Assembly: GCF_014203715.1 (NCBI RefSeq)
Contig: NZ_JACHJP010000008.1
Span: forward strand, 124,001-188,000
Direction: 5' to 3'
Length of the DNA stretch: 64,000 bases
DNA from: Streptosporangium saharense
GTDB taxonomy: Bacteria; Actinomycetota; Actinomycetes; Streptosporangiales; Streptosporangiaceae
Shown one piece after another: positions 46,214 to 54,764 of this stretch (position 1 is its first letter; every line of letters starts with the position of its first letter). Both the position numbers and the translations under genes were made by a program. A model generated the notes under the pieces. The model saw only the letters and a program-made list of their open reading frames with translations. It did no database searches and had not been told where the DNA came from.

Positions 46214-46546
46214 TCACTCCGCCGGTGTGCCCACCCGTAGCCGGTTGCCGTCGGGATCGACCAGCTCGATCTCGCGTGCCCACGGAGCGTCCTCCACCCG
46301 GACGCCGAACTCGTCCGCGACGGCGTCGACGTCACGGACGCGGAGATAGACCAGCGTGTTCGGGCGGGCGTCGCCCTCGTGCTCCGACAGGAACAGCCTC
46401 ACCCCGCCACGGGCCACCTCGACGAACGCCGGAAATCCCGGCTCGAAGCGGTGCTCCCACCGCCGGACGAAGCCCAGGCGCCCGTACCACGCGACCGCCA
46501 CGGCGGCGTCCTTGACGCGAAGGATCGGGATCACTTCCTCGTCCAC
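46214..46546 (-). CDS. VOC-superfamily protein (glyoxalase/bleomycin-resistance fold)
   Basis: 110 residues from GTG 46546, seven bases after the histidine kinase stop. Beta-alpha-beta-beta-beta repeats: IPILRVKDAAVAVAWYGRLG and TLVYLRVRDVDAVADEFG, ending in EIELVDPDGNRLRVG. Proteins of this size often bind and sequester antibiotics such as bleomycin; others are dioxygenases or epimerases. In this setting a resistance role is plausible but unproven. Confidence 0.75.
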   Translation of the reverse strand: MDEEVIPILRVKDAAVAVAWYGRLGFVRRWEHRFEPGFPAFVEVARGGVRLFLSEHEGDARPNTLVYLRVRDVDAVADEFGVRVEDAPWAREIELVDPDGNRLRVGTPAE

Positions 46547-46553
46547 GCGGCCA

Positions 46554-47771
46554 TCATCCCAGGGCGTCGGACGGGGCGGGCAGGGAGGCGCTGACGTACC
46601 AGCCGCGCTCCCTCGGCCCCGCGGTCATCGTGCCGCCGAGCGCCTCGATCCGTTCGGTCAGCCCGACCAGCCCCGCGCCACCGCCGCGGCGCTCGCCCCT
46701 CAGCAGGGTCCGGCCCCCGTTGTCGGTGACCGTCGCCTCGACCCGGCCGTCCTGGGCGCGTCCGACCGTCACCCGGACCCTGGTCGCCCTGCCCGCGTGC
46801 TTCCTGATGTTGGTCAGCCCTTCGAGGACCACGTGGAAGATCGCCCGCTGTGTCTGGCGGGGAAGCACGTCGGCCAGGTCCTCCTCCAGGTCGAGTTCGG
46901 TGTGGGCCGTCACCGTCTCGCGGAACCTGCGCACCAGGCCGGGCAGCTCGCCGAGGCCGTGCGGGCGGAGCGGCTCCTGGTCACGCCCCTCGGAGAAGCG
47001 ACCAGAGGGGCTTTCCGAGCCGCGCATCACCCGCAGCGTCTCGTCCATGGAGTCCAGGGCGCGCTGCCCGGCCTCCTCAAGCCTGGCCAGCAGCGCGCCG
47101 TTCTCCACCGGGTCGTACTCGCGCACCCGGGCCGCCTGCACCTCAAGCAGGATTCCCGTCATCTCGTGCGCGACGAAGTCGTGCAGGTCCCTGGCCAGCT
47201 CCAGCCGCTGGTCCCTGCGGGCCTCGGCCACGGCCAGCCGCCGCTGGTTGTCCAGTGACCTCAGGTAGAACCCAACCCCGGCCGCCAGGGCGACGGCGAA
47301 CGTCAGCATGAACACGGAGGCGAACAGCAACTCCCCGTCGAGGGAGGAGGTCCTGAGGGTGAAGCGCGCGGGCGCGGCGAAGGCCGCGAGCCCCGTCACC
47401 CCGACCACGACCAGGACCCGGCGGCCGGGGACCTCGCGGACGACCCGCCCGAGAATGATGGTCAGCCCGAGCACCTCGATGGGAAGCCACAACAATGCCG
47501 TTTGCGGGCGGCCGAAATAGGCGAAGTCCAGAACAATGGACAGCGTCGCGAGAAAGACGGCGACGGCGGCGATGCGCACCTTACCGATCGGCCAGGGAAG
47601 GACCGAGGCGGCCAGTGAGGTGACCGCGGGGACGGCGACCAGGAACTCTCCCGACGTGGTGACGAGCACGGGGGTCAGGATTATCACCACCGCCACGCCG
47701 TACCAGAGACCACGAAAGCGGGAAAGAGAAGCGACTTTGCCCTGCATGGGCGAGAGTCTATGCATTTTCAT
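46554..47771 (-). CDS. Sensor histidine kinase, NarL type (HisKA_3)
   Basis: 405 residues. Five to six membrane helices in residues 20-175 with almost no extracellular domain, then HisKA_3 with the phospho-acceptor His197 in ELARDLHDFVAHEM, then an HATPase_c domain (N-box GLTNIRKHAGRAT, G-box GGAGLVGLTERIEALGG). Intramembrane-sensing kinases of this type typically detect cell-envelope antibiotics. The start is uncertain: ATG 47771, 47765 or 47747 are possible. The partner response regulator is 94 bases upstream on the same strand. Confidence 0.9.
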   Translation of the reverse strand: MKMHRLSPMQGKVASLSRFRGLWYGVAVVIILTPVLVTTSGEFLVAVPAVTSLAASVLPWPIGKVRIAAVAVFLATLSIVLDFAYFGRPQTALLWLPIEVLGLTIILGRVVREVPGRRVLVVVGVTGLAAFAAPARFTLRTSSLDGELLFASVFMLTFAVALAAGVGFYLRSLDNQRRLAVAEARRDQRLELARDLHDFVAHEMTGILLEVQAARVREYDPVENGALLARLEEAGQRALDSMDETLRVMRGSESPSGRFSEGRDQEPLRPHGLGELPGLVRRFRETVTAHTELDLEEDLADVLPRQTQRAIFHVVLEGLTNIRKHAGRATRVRVTVGRAQDGRVEATVTDNGGRTLLRGERRGGGAGLVGLTERIEALGGTMTAGPRERGWYVSASLPAPSDALG

Positions 47772-47865
47772 GGGGAATGCCGACGCGTAGCGCTTTTTGG
47801 AAAATCCCGCATCTGCCGTTCAGCGGATATTCTCGGCGCAAACATGACCGAAATGCCGCGGGGTC

Positions 47866-48528
47866 TCAGGCCCCCGGGCCGCCGGTGGCGTACCCCATCT
47901 CCCACGCCTTCACGGCGATGCCCACCCGGTTACGGACGCCGAGCTTGCGCTGGATGCTGGCGACGTGAGTCTTCACGGTGCCCGGGGAGATGAACAGTTT
48001 GGCGGCGATGTCGGAGTTGGTCATGCCCTCCGCGACCTTCCCCGCGATCTCCACCTCCCGGTCAGTGAGCGGTTCGAGCAGCGGCTGCCGCTCCCGGTGG
48101 CTGCCGGTGACGTGCTTGAGCAGCCGTACGGTGACCGAGGGGCTGATCAGGCTGTCCCCCGCCATCGCGGCCCTGACGGCCTCGACGAGCAGCGTGGGAC
48201 CCGAGCGCTTGAGGAGGAAGCCGGAGGCGCCGTTGCGCAGCGCCGGATAGACGTACTCGTCCAGGTCGAAGGTCGTCACCACGACCACCTTGACCGGGAC
48301 GGCCGCCGTGGGACCGGCGAGCTGCCTGGTGACCTCAAGGCCGTCCATCCTGGGCATGCGGATGTCCACCAGCGCCACGTCGGGCCGCGTGCTGCGCGCC
48401 AGCGCGACCGCGGTGACGCCGTCACCGGCCTCGGCCACGACCTCCATGTCCGGCTGTTGCTCCAGGATGCGGCGCATGCCCCTGCGGACCATCTCCTGGT
48501 CATCCGCGATCAGCAAACGGGTCGTCAT
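47866..48528 (-). CDS. Response regulator, NarL/LuxR type
   Basis: 220 residues from ATG 48528. Receiver domain with acidic pair ADDQEMVRRG and phospho-acceptor Asp55 in ALVDIRMPRMDG. C-terminal LuxR HTH (LTDREVEIAGKVAEGMTNSD, IAAKLFISPGTVKTHVASIQ). It works with the kinase encoded immediately downstream. Likely targets are the ABC exporter genes or the cluster promoters. Confidence 0.9.
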   Translation of the reverse strand: MTTRLLIADDQEMVRRGMRRILEQQPDMEVVAEAGDGVTAVALARSTRPDVALVDIRMPRMDGLEVTRQLAGPTAAVPVKVVVVTTFDLDEYVYPALRNGASGFLLKRSGPTLLVEAVRAAMAGDSLISPSVTVRLLKHVTGSHRERQPLLEPLTDREVEIAGKVAEGMTNSDIAAKLFISPGTVKTHVASIQRKLGVRNRVGIAVKAWEMGYATGGPGA

Positions 48529-48586
48529 GGACGACGATTCTTCCTCACCGGCCACCGCCCGCGTGTGCCCCGCCGGGATCTCCGCC

Positions 48587-48624
48587 GACAGCGAAGACCC
48601 CGGAGACGACAGCGAAGACCCGGG
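48587..48624. repeat. Short tandem duplication upstream of the response regulator gene
   Basis: GACAGCGAAGACCC occurs at 48587 and again 21 bp later at 48608, in the 110-base gap between the MbtH stop and the response regulator start. Two-turn spacing fits a regulatory pair, or simply a duplication. Confidence 0.4.
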
Positions 48625-48638
48625 AAAGGACGGCGGGC

Positions 48639-48854
48639 TCACACCTTGTCCATGGCCTCCCGCAGGCTCTTCGGCCTCATGTCGGTCCAGTTCTCGTTGA
48701 TGTAGTCCAGGGCCGTCTGCCGGTCCTGCTCCGTCAGGGCGATCTCCCACCCCTGCGGCACGTCGGCGAAGGACGGCCACAGGGAGTGCTGCCCCTCGTC
48801 GTTGACCAGCACGTGGAAACGGCCGTCCGGGTCGTCGAACGGATTGCTGTTCAT
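48639..48854 (-). CDS. MbtH-like protein, possible independent translation product
   Basis: 71 residues from ATG 48854, the usual length of free MbtH proteins. AAGGAGCGCACC precedes the ATG, an excellent ribosome site lying inside the coding sequence of the ArsR-MbtH frame. Both fused and free forms may be made. The conserved Ser and Trp residues of the A-domain-binding surface (S-L-W-P, N-W-T-D-M-R-P) are intact. Confidence 0.7.
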   Translation of the reverse strand: MNSNPFDDPDGRFHVLVNDEGQHSLWPSFADVPQGWEIALTEQDRQTALDYINENWTDMRPKSLREAMDKV

Positions 48855-49775
48855 GGTGCGCTCCTTTTCGAAATCGGGAAGGGAGACACCGAGCGGGTGA
48901 CTCCGCAGCAGTGCCACACCCAGTGGGGTCAGGGTGTGCAGGGCCGTGTTGCGGTTTCTCGCCGTGGTGATCAGGCCGGACTTCCGCAGGACGGTGGTGT
49001 GCTTGCTGGCGCCCGCCATCGAGATGCCCAGCCGTTCGGCCAGCTCGCCGGTCGTGCGCCCCTCCGCGAGCTCCTGGAGCGCCGCGGCGCGGGTGTGCCC
49101 GATCAGGGCGCCCAGAGCCTGTTCGCTCCACTCCTCGGAGTCGCAGATCTGCGTCTCCACCCCCTCGTTGAGCGCGAACGCGACAGCCGGGGCGTCGGTG
49201 TCGCGGACGGTGGGGATGAACACGCAGGACTGGTCCCGCAGGAAGAAGGACGGGCTCAGCACCAGGCCGCCGTCGTTGAGATGGATCTCCCTGTCCATCG
49301 GGTACGGAAGTTCGAGGGTCGGCGTGTTCCACCGGATCTGGGGATGGATCGTGTTGAGCAGCCGCCCGACCCCTCCCGTGATCATCATCCGGCCCTGGGT
49401 GTCGCACAGCGCCTTCATCCGCCCCTGGATCCGGTTCCAGTACGGCAGGACAGCCACCTGGCAGAAGTGCCCGAGCACCGCGACGATCCGCTCCCGGCTC
49501 TCGGCGTCCACCTGGTGGGCGCAGTCGGGTTCCCCCGGCGCCCGGCTGAGGACGCTGAGCAGATCGGGCAGCCAGTACCGTCTGTTGATCAGCTCGACCT
49601 CGAATATGTGCTCTCCGAGCTCTTTCCTTACCCGGTTCCGCCATCCTTGGATTGGAATGTTGGCGCCTCCGCTGAACGCCTTGAGCGCGAACGCGCTCTC
49701 CACAAGTGGCCCCAGTCCCGCTACCATTCGGAAACGGGACAGGTCAGCTACTGTGAAATTAATTCTCAGCACCAT
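48639..49775 (-). CDS. ArsR-type regulator fused in frame to an MbtH-like protein
   Basis: 378 residues in one uninterrupted frame. Residues 1-307 are a long ArsR-family regulator of the DUF5937 kind: N-terminal domain ([20 protein letters not shown]), then a winged HTH at 225-295 ([20 protein letters not shown]). Residues 308-378 are a complete MbtH-like protein: [45 protein letters not shown]. MbtH proteins bind and activate A domains. There is no stop between the two parts, but an in-frame ATG at 48854 with its own AAGGAGCG site could also yield free MbtH. A fused DNA-binding protein and MbtH is unusual and could link NRPS assembly to gene control. Confidence 0.85.
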   Translation of the reverse strand: MVLRINFTVADLSRFRMVAGLGPLVESAFALKAFSGGANIPIQGWRNRVRKELGEHIFEVELINRRYWLPDLLSVLSRAPGEPDCAHQVDAESRERIVAVLGHFCQVAVLPYWNRIQGRMKALCDTQGRMMITGGVGRLLNTIHPQIRWNTPTLELPYPMDREIHLNDGGLVLSPSFFLRDQSCVFIPTVRDTDAPAVAFALNEGVETQICDSEEWSEQALGALIGHTRAAALQELAEGRTTGELAERLGISMAGASKHTTVLRKSGLITTARNRNTALHTLTPLGVALLRSHPLGVSLPDFEKERTMNSNPFDDPDGRFHVLVNDEGQHSLWPSFADVPQGWEIALTEQDRQTALDYINENWTDMRPKSLREAMDKV

Positions 49776-49820
49776 GGGCCCCCGTTTTCGGTTCAGGTGT
49801 CGTCTCTGCCCTCGTAACCC

Positions 49821-50636
49821 CTAGAGAATCCGCCCGCCGCGCAGCGTCTCCGAGTACGAGAACACGTAGCCGTCACCCGTCGCGATGGGGAACAGTTCGG
49901 CGAAGTCGTCGCCGAGAACGTCGAGGAACTCCAGTTCCGCCTCCCCCTTCCAGATGTCGGAGAACTCCACGTCGGAGACCTCGGAGGCGACCAGCGTGGG
50001 CTGCCCGGCCCCGGTCGAGGCCCAGTCGGGGAAGACGAGGGTGTGGGCCAGCGGCACGGTGTGCAGGAACGGCTTGGCCTCCGTACGGCCGTCCAGCGTG
50101 ACGGCCGCCTCGACCGCCCTGCGCCCGTTCACCGAGAGGCTGCCGTGGAAGCGCCCGCCGGGGGCGAGACGGGGACCGCCCCTGCCGACCGCCGTCGCCC
50201 GTGACTGGTGGACCACCCCGAACTGTTTCGGCATGCCCTGCACCCATCCACGGACCAGCGGAACCACCTGATCGACCCAGGCGTAGGGACAGCGTGCCAC
50301 GGGGACGCCCTCCCGTTCGCAGCCGATCAGGACGAGGAACTCGGCGAACTGGTTGGACGCCGGTTCCGCGAGTTCCTCACCGGAGGCGGAGCACCACTGC
50401 CACTCGGCGAACACCGCGGCCGCGGCGCCGGGGTCGGATCCCAGGGTCAGGCCGGGAGGGAGGAACCGGGCGGCGGAGGCCGGGTCGACCCGGTACTCGA
50501 CCATGATGACCTCGCCGGAGAAGTGCCACGGCGGTGGGGTGAGCATCGAAGCCCGCCCCGAAGGGGAGAGGGGCAGGCTGTATCCGGAGGGACCTGTGGA
50601 CGGTACGGCGCTTCGATCATGGCTTGTGGAGAGCAT
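49821..50636 (-). CDS. mppR: MppR-like enduracididine cyclase (acetoacetate-decarboxylase fold)
   Basis: 271 residues from ATG 50636, overlapping the mppQ-like gene by 20 bases. Acetoacetate-decarboxylase superfamily; the Schiff-base Lys is Lys137 in VQGMPKQFG. In mannopeptimycin biosynthesis MppR converts 4-hydroxy-2-ketoarginine to 2-ketoenduracididine by dehydration and ring closure. The identification rests on the fold plus the neighbouring mppP/mppQ homologues, a combination known from enduracidin, mannopeptimycin and similar clusters. It is followed downstream by the ArsR-MbtH gene after 45 bases. Confidence 0.85.
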   Translation of the reverse strand: MLSTSHDRSAVPSTGPSGYSLPLSPSGRASMLTPPPWHFSGEVIMVEYRVDPASAARFLPPGLTLGSDPGAAAAVFAEWQWCSASGEELAEPASNQFAEFLVLIGCEREGVPVARCPYAWVDQVVPLVRGWVQGMPKQFGVVHQSRATAVGRGGPRLAPGGRFHGSLSVNGRRAVEAAVTLDGRTEAKPFLHTVPLAHTLVFPDWASTGAGQPTLVASEVSDVEFSDIWKGEAELEFLDVLGDDFAELFPIATGDGYVFSYSETLRGGRIL

Positions 50637-51849
50637 GATCTGACTCCAATACGGCAGGGGGTGGACGGTTCCAGGCTTCGGCCAGACGTTGGGCCGCGGT
50701 GTCGAGGACGGCGGGCGGGTTGAAGCTGTAGGCCAGCCGTACGCTCGGCCAGGGGGTGACGCCGAACCGGGAGCCCGCGCCGACCAGGACCCCCGCGCGC
50801 TCGGCGGCGGTCAGCAGTTCGGCCTCGTTCCGCCCGCCCCTGTGGGTCAGCCACAGGAAGAAGCCGCCCCGGGAGGGGGTGAGCGCGACCTCCTCCGGCA
50901 GGTCCGCGAGCAGGCGTCCGGCCAGGGCGTCGTGCCGCTCGCGCAGCCGCTCCCTCAGGTGTTCGAGGTGCCGGTCGTAGTCTCCGTCCCTGAGCAGGAC
51001 GGCCACGGCCAGCGAGGTGGTGTGGTTGAGCGAGCCGCCGCTGACGAACAGGCCGTGGGACACGAGCCTGCGGGCCAGGTCCTCCTCCGCCAGCATCCAG
51101 CCGAGACGCAGCCCGGGCCCGAGCGTCTTGGAGAAGGTGCACAGGCGCAGCACCCCCCGGTAGTCCGCGAGCTCGGCGAGCGTCGGCGGGATCTCGCCGG
51201 GTGCGAACGCCAGGTCCGCGTAGGCGTCGTCCTCGACGATCAACGCGCCGTGTCGTGCGGCGGCGGCCACGAGTTCGCGCCTGCGGGAGAGCGGCACCAC
51301 CCTGCCGGTCGGGTTGTGGAAGGTCGGGATGAGATAGACGAACGCCACGTTCCCGGCGAGTTCTCCGAGCGCGGCCTCCAGGGCGTGCGGGTCCATCCCG
51401 GACTCGTCGCACCGCACTCTGCGTACGGCGAGCCCGCAGTCGGTGAAGATCTGGCGGCCCAGGTCGTAGCAGGTCTCCTCGACCAGCACCACCTGCCCCG
51501 TTCTGGCGAGGGCGGTGCTGGCCAGGTAGAGGGCCTGCGAGGTGCCCGAGGTGAGGATCACGTTCGCGCTCCCGCACCGTCCGCCCCCCGCCCTGGCCGC
51601 CAGTGTCTCCCGCAGCGCGGAAACGCCGGGGTTGTGCCCGTAGCTGAGCGCGGCCGAGCCGTACTCGGTCAGCGCCCGGTCGTAGGCGTCCCTGAGCAGC
51701 CCGACCGGGAGCAGGGCCGGGTCCACGTACCCGGGACCGAGGTCACGCGCCCCCGGCGGGGAGACGGCCTGGACCACTCCGGCGCGCCACTGCCGTACGT
51801 GATCGAGCCGCTCCCCGGGAGACGCGCCGGTCTCGTCCGCGCCCGTCAT
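50617..51849 (-). CDS. mppQ: MppQ-like PLP aminotransferase
   Basis: 410 residues; ATG 51849 overlaps the stop of the mppP-like gene (ATGA). Fold-type I aminotransferase with PLP Lys241 in TFSKTLGPGLRLGW, the Asp of IVEDDAYADL, and HNPTGR. No GntR HTH is attached. In the enduracididine pathway MppQ transaminates 2-ketoenduracididine to L-enduracididine. Its position between mppP and mppR homologues makes this role more likely than a general MocR/KAT-type function. Confidence 0.85.
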   Translation of the reverse strand: MTGADETGASPGERLDHVRQWRAGVVQAVSPPGARDLGPGYVDPALLPVGLLRDAYDRALTEYGSAALSYGHNPGVSALRETLAARAGGGRCGSANVILTSGTSQALYLASTALARTGQVVLVEETCYDLGRQIFTDCGLAVRRVRCDESGMDPHALEAALGELAGNVAFVYLIPTFHNPTGRVVPLSRRRELVAAAARHGALIVEDDAYADLAFAPGEIPPTLAELADYRGVLRLCTFSKTLGPGLRLGWMLAEEDLARRLVSHGLFVSGGSLNHTTSLAVAVLLRDGDYDRHLEHLRERLRERHDALAGRLLADLPEEVALTPSRGGFFLWLTHRGGRNEAELLTAAERAGVLVGAGSRFGVTPWPSVRLAYSFNPPAVLDTAAQRLAEAWNRPPPAVLESDHALHKP

Positions 51850-53009
51850 CAGAGACTCTCCAGCACCAAACGCAGAGCCTTGATCGAGCGGGCCAGCGGG
51901 TCGGCCGAGCGCGCGAGCGCGATCCGCAGCATGTTCGCCCCCTCGTCTGGGGCGTCCCAGTGGAAGGCCCTGCACGGCAGCGCGTACACGTTGCGTTCGC
52001 GGAGCGCGTTCCAGACCTCGACGCTCGGCCGCTCTCCCAGGTGCACCCGTTCGACGCTGACCCTGCTGTCGGGGTCGGGGAAGGTGATGCCGGGAAGCCC
52101 GGAGAGTTCGGCGCGGACCAGTTCCCTGTTGCCGTCGATGAAGCGGTGAAGCTCCCCGAGCCCGCCGCTGGCCGCGTCCTCGGCGAACCTGCGGGCCAGC
52201 GCGAGGATCATCGGGGAGACGCCGAGCAGGATGTCGGAGTAGATCTTCTCGACCGGCAGGGCGAGGTTCTCGGAGAAGGCCAGCATGCCGAGCTTGAGGT
52301 CGAGCGTCGGCCAGAGCTTGCCCGTGTCCTCGATCACCGCCCACCGGCAGCCCGCGTCCTGGAGCACCGCGTAGTGGTCGTAGTGGGCGCGCGGGTCGAA
52401 CCCGCGGAAGGAGGTGTCCAGCGCCAGGACCACGTCGTGCTCCGCGCACTGCTCGGCGATCCGCCGCAGGCGCTCCTGCGTGATCACCTTGCCTGTCGGG
52501 TTGTTCGGCGTGGTGACGAACACGCAGCCGACCGAGGCGAGCAGCCGTTCGTCCAGGTCCTGGTCGTGCAGCGGGTCCTCGGCCAGGGGGACGAGGCGCA
52601 GGGAGTTGCCGCGCAGCAGGTCGGCGATGTTGTCGAAGGTCGGGTGGACGAGGGCGACCGTCTCCATCCTCGTGGCCAGCGCCCGGGAGAGGATCTCCAT
52701 GGCGACCGAGGAGGAGTAGCAGCTGAGCACCCGCCCCGGGGCGGAGGGATAGGAGTGCTGGCCGAGAAGCTGGAAGTACGTCCTGTGGCACTCGCGCTCG
52801 ATCTCCTCGACCGGGCGGCGCTCCCCTTCGGCGAACAGCAGGGGCAACTCGTCGATGATTTTCGTCTGGCCCGGCGTGAGTTCCTGGCGAGCGTGTCCGT
52901 CGGCGATGTTGAGTTCGCTGTTCAGCGCCAGGAACTCCCATTCGGTGAGGTTGTTCTCCGGGTTGCCGGCGTACGTTTTCGCCGCCCTGCTCTGCGCCAT
53001 TTCAGTCAT
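51849..53009 (-). CDS. mppP: MppP-like PLP- and O2-dependent L-arginine oxidase
   Basis: 386 residues from ATG 53009 (AGGGATAATC upstream; a GTG at 53057 is less likely). The N-terminal stretch LTEWEFLALNSELNIADGHA is the signature segment of MppP that folds over the active site. PLP Lys231 lies in IEDTGKLW, corresponding to Lys221 of Streptomyces wadayamensis MppP. MppP uses O2 to turn L-Arg into 4-hydroxy-2-ketoarginine, the first step to enduracididine. Capreomycidine synthase (VioD) is a more distant relative and a less good match. Confidence 0.9.
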   Translation of the reverse strand: MTEMAQSRAAKTYAGNPENNLTEWEFLALNSELNIADGHARQELTPGQTKIIDELPLLFAEGERRPVEEIERECHRTYFQLLGQHSYPSAPGRVLSCYSSSVAMEILSRALATRMETVALVHPTFDNIADLLRGNSLRLVPLAEDPLHDQDLDERLLASVGCVFVTTPNNPTGKVITQERLRRIAEQCAEHDVVLALDTSFRGFDPRAHYDHYAVLQDAGCRWAVIEDTGKLWPTLDLKLGMLAFSENLALPVEKIYSDILLGVSPMILALARRFAEDAASGGLGELHRFIDGNRELVRAELSGLPGITFPDPDSRVSVERVHLGERPSVEVWNALRERNVYALPCRAFHWDAPDEGANMLRIALARSADPLARSIKALRLVLESL

Positions 53010-53060
53010 GATTATCCCTACGATTCGGGAACTGCGGTCCTCGGTGGCCTGAGCCACCCG

Positions 53061-54089
53061 CTAGTAGATGACCCGGGCTGCGCCGTCGAGCCTGAACTCC
53101 CGCGACTTGCGCAGGTCCCTGGTGACGTTGAGCCTGCGCAGCCATCTGTCGGTGCCGTCGAAACGCGCGTTGAAGGGCTTACGGCCGTGAACCACGCGGT
53201 AGTTGTCGAGGAAGAAGATGTCGCCGGGCCTGAGCACGACGCCGGTGAGGACGGAGTCGACGGCCGTGGTGAACTTCTCCAGCGCGGCCTGTTCGATCTC
53301 GCCCTGCGCGCCCCGCATGTAGTGCGGATCGACCCGCACGTAGGGCGAGCGGGGGTCGCCGAACAGCACGGCGATCGGTTCCGGATCGCTGAGTGCCCGC
53401 TCGACGGCGCGCAGGCTGCGCTCGCGCAGCTCGGCCACCCGCTCGTCGTGTTCCGTCTCTCCCGCGGCGCCGTTCTGCGGGAGGTGTGAGTCGTCGGGGA
53501 GGATGAAGAAGCGTCTCTCCGACAGCAGCGCCCGCACCTCGGGGTCGAGTTCGACGTCGGTGACGTCGGCGATGGTGGTCTCGACCCCTTCGAGGTTGCG
53601 CAGGCACATCAGCCCGAGATAGTCCGTGCGCAGCGGGTGGAAGGCGTCCTCGGTGTGCCAGGTCAGGTCCTGCGCGCTTCCCCACCCGATCTGGTCGTTC
53701 TCGTACTTCTTGATGGGGAAGATGTCGTGCATGACACGACCGTCCTGCTGGGTCGCCCAGCCGATGGGCTCGCCGAGCAGGGCCGCCACGAGGAAGAAGG
53801 CGATGTCGTGCCTGAGCGTGGTGGAGGCCCGTTTCTCCCTCCAGTCGGAGGGCGTCGGGCCGAGCGCGGCGTCGTCCACGGGCAGCCCCGAGACCACCAG
53901 GGTCCCCGACCGCTCGGTGATCCGGTACTCGTTGATCGCCTGACGCAGCCGACGCGGCAGTTCCTCGGCGTACGTCCGGCTCTCCAGCTGGAATTCTGCG
54001 GACTCCACACTGTCGTGACGCTGCGCCAGTTCATCGACGACGGTGTTGATCACTGCGATGTCTTCTTTATGCAGGGATATGCTGAACAT
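53061..54089 (-). CDS. mppO: MppO/VioC-like non-heme iron dioxygenase (beta-hydroxylase)
   Basis: 342 residues of the clavaminate-synthase-like/TauD superfamily. Iron ligands are visible as H145-x-E147 (TWHTEDAFH) and distal His301 (RVVHGRKPF). Arg315 or Arg318 (DRWLRRL) binds 2-oxoglutarate. HxE rather than HxD is shared with the Arg beta-hydroxylase VioC and the enduracididine beta-hydroxylase MppO. Given the mppPQR homologues just downstream, beta-hydroxylation of enduracididine is the best guess; Arg beta-hydroxylation is possible. It is first in a leftward operon whose control region is 54090-54764. Confidence 0.85.
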   Translation of the reverse strand: MFSISLHKEDIAVINTVVDELAQRHDSVESAEFQLESRTYAEELPRRLRQAINEYRITERSGTLVVSGLPVDDAALGPTPSDWREKRASTTLRHDIAFFLVAALLGEPIGWATQQDGRVMHDIFPIKKYENDQIGWGSAQDLTWHTEDAFHPLRTDYLGLMCLRNLEGVETTIADVTDVELDPEVRALLSERRFFILPDDSHLPQNGAAGETEHDERVAELRERSLRAVERALSDPEPIAVLFGDPRSPYVRVDPHYMRGAQGEIEQAALEKFTTAVDSVLTGVVLRPGDIFFLDNYRVVHGRKPFNARFDGTDRWLRRLNVTRDLRKSREFRLDGAARVIY

Positions 54090-54228
54090 GGCTATTCCCC
54101 GTCCCCCATCGATGGTTTCAGGAGCTCATCTCCGCGTTCCCAGAGCCTTTCCGATATCGGATGATTGATCTACATATTCACTCTCTGGTTAACCTTGCGG
54201 ATTATGGTCACTTCTCGTCGATGGTTTC

Positions 54229-54242
54229 GGTCATATATGACC
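54229..54242. promoter_or_regulatory. Perfect 14-bp palindrome GGTCATATATGACC
   Basis: A perfect, A/T-centred palindrome with a further half site GGTCA at 54206-54210. It lies about 140 bases upstream of the mppO-like start. It has the size and symmetry of an operator for a dimeric winged-HTH protein; the cluster's ArsR-type protein is a candidate ligand. Confidence 0.6.
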
Positions 54243-54408
54243 TCTGCCCTGATAGGGACGAAGTTGCCGTCGTCACGGATCGATTTCGGTCCGTCTCGTT
54301 CCGTGTGTGGCAGTCGGGGGATCACGGGACTTCACACCGTCCGATGTGATCACGTGATGAGGTATGGCGGGCACGGCCTCGCCCCCCACCGCGGGGGTCC
54401 GATCTCCG

Positions 54409-54423
54409 GGAAAAGCCGTTTCC
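54409..54423. promoter_or_regulatory. GGAAA-AGCCG-TTTCC palindrome shared with the NRPS leader
   Basis: Same motif as 17848-17862 (GGAAA-TGCCG-TTTCC) and close to 17813-17828. Presence at both ends of the cluster suggests one regulator acts on both operons. Confidence 0.45.
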
Positions 54424-54764
54424 TGTGCTCGGGTGCTCCCGGGAATGGGTGAACCGTTTCCGCCGGGGCGGGAAACCGGCCGGACGGGTCGTTCGCGGAA
54501 TTCCTCCGGCCGTCCCCGGGGAGAATTCCCGCTCGCCGGGAGGCCGTGGAGGGCCGGGATCTCCCCCCGGCCCCTAGCTGCCCTTATGGGTGATTATGGG
54601 GTTAAAGCGGGATTTATTGGCATTTGTGTCTTAAGCGTACTTCGTTGTTAACAGAGTGTCATCCGTACGGTAAACACGAAGTCACGGTGTGGCATAATCG
54701 CGTGCGGCCGGGGCTCCTGAATCCGGTCGCATTCGTAACGGCGTTCCAAGAAAGGTGGCAGAGC

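Larger units (their letters stand above)
54090..54764. promoter_or_regulatory. Divergent control region rich in palindromes
   Basis: 675 bases without a convincing gene, locally A/T-rich (54160-54260). Contains CCGATATCGG (54151-54160), TCACA-N8-TGTGA (54332-54349), and the two palindromes listed separately. Near 54693 the minus-ten-like CATAAT lies about 70 bases before the EF-hand gene. It serves the mppO-like operon to the left and the EF-hand operon to the right. Confidence 0.5.

Noticed and set aside
51849..53009. Capreomycidine synthase (VioD) identity for the PLP enzyme
   Set aside because: The N-terminal lid segment, the equivalent active-site Lys spacing and the mppQ/mppR neighbours match MppP; no other viomycin-type genes are present.
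54161..54349. 62-codon open frame in the divergent control region
   Set aside because: No ribosome site, A/T-rich promoter-like composition, and no resemblance to a known family. More likely regulatory DNA.
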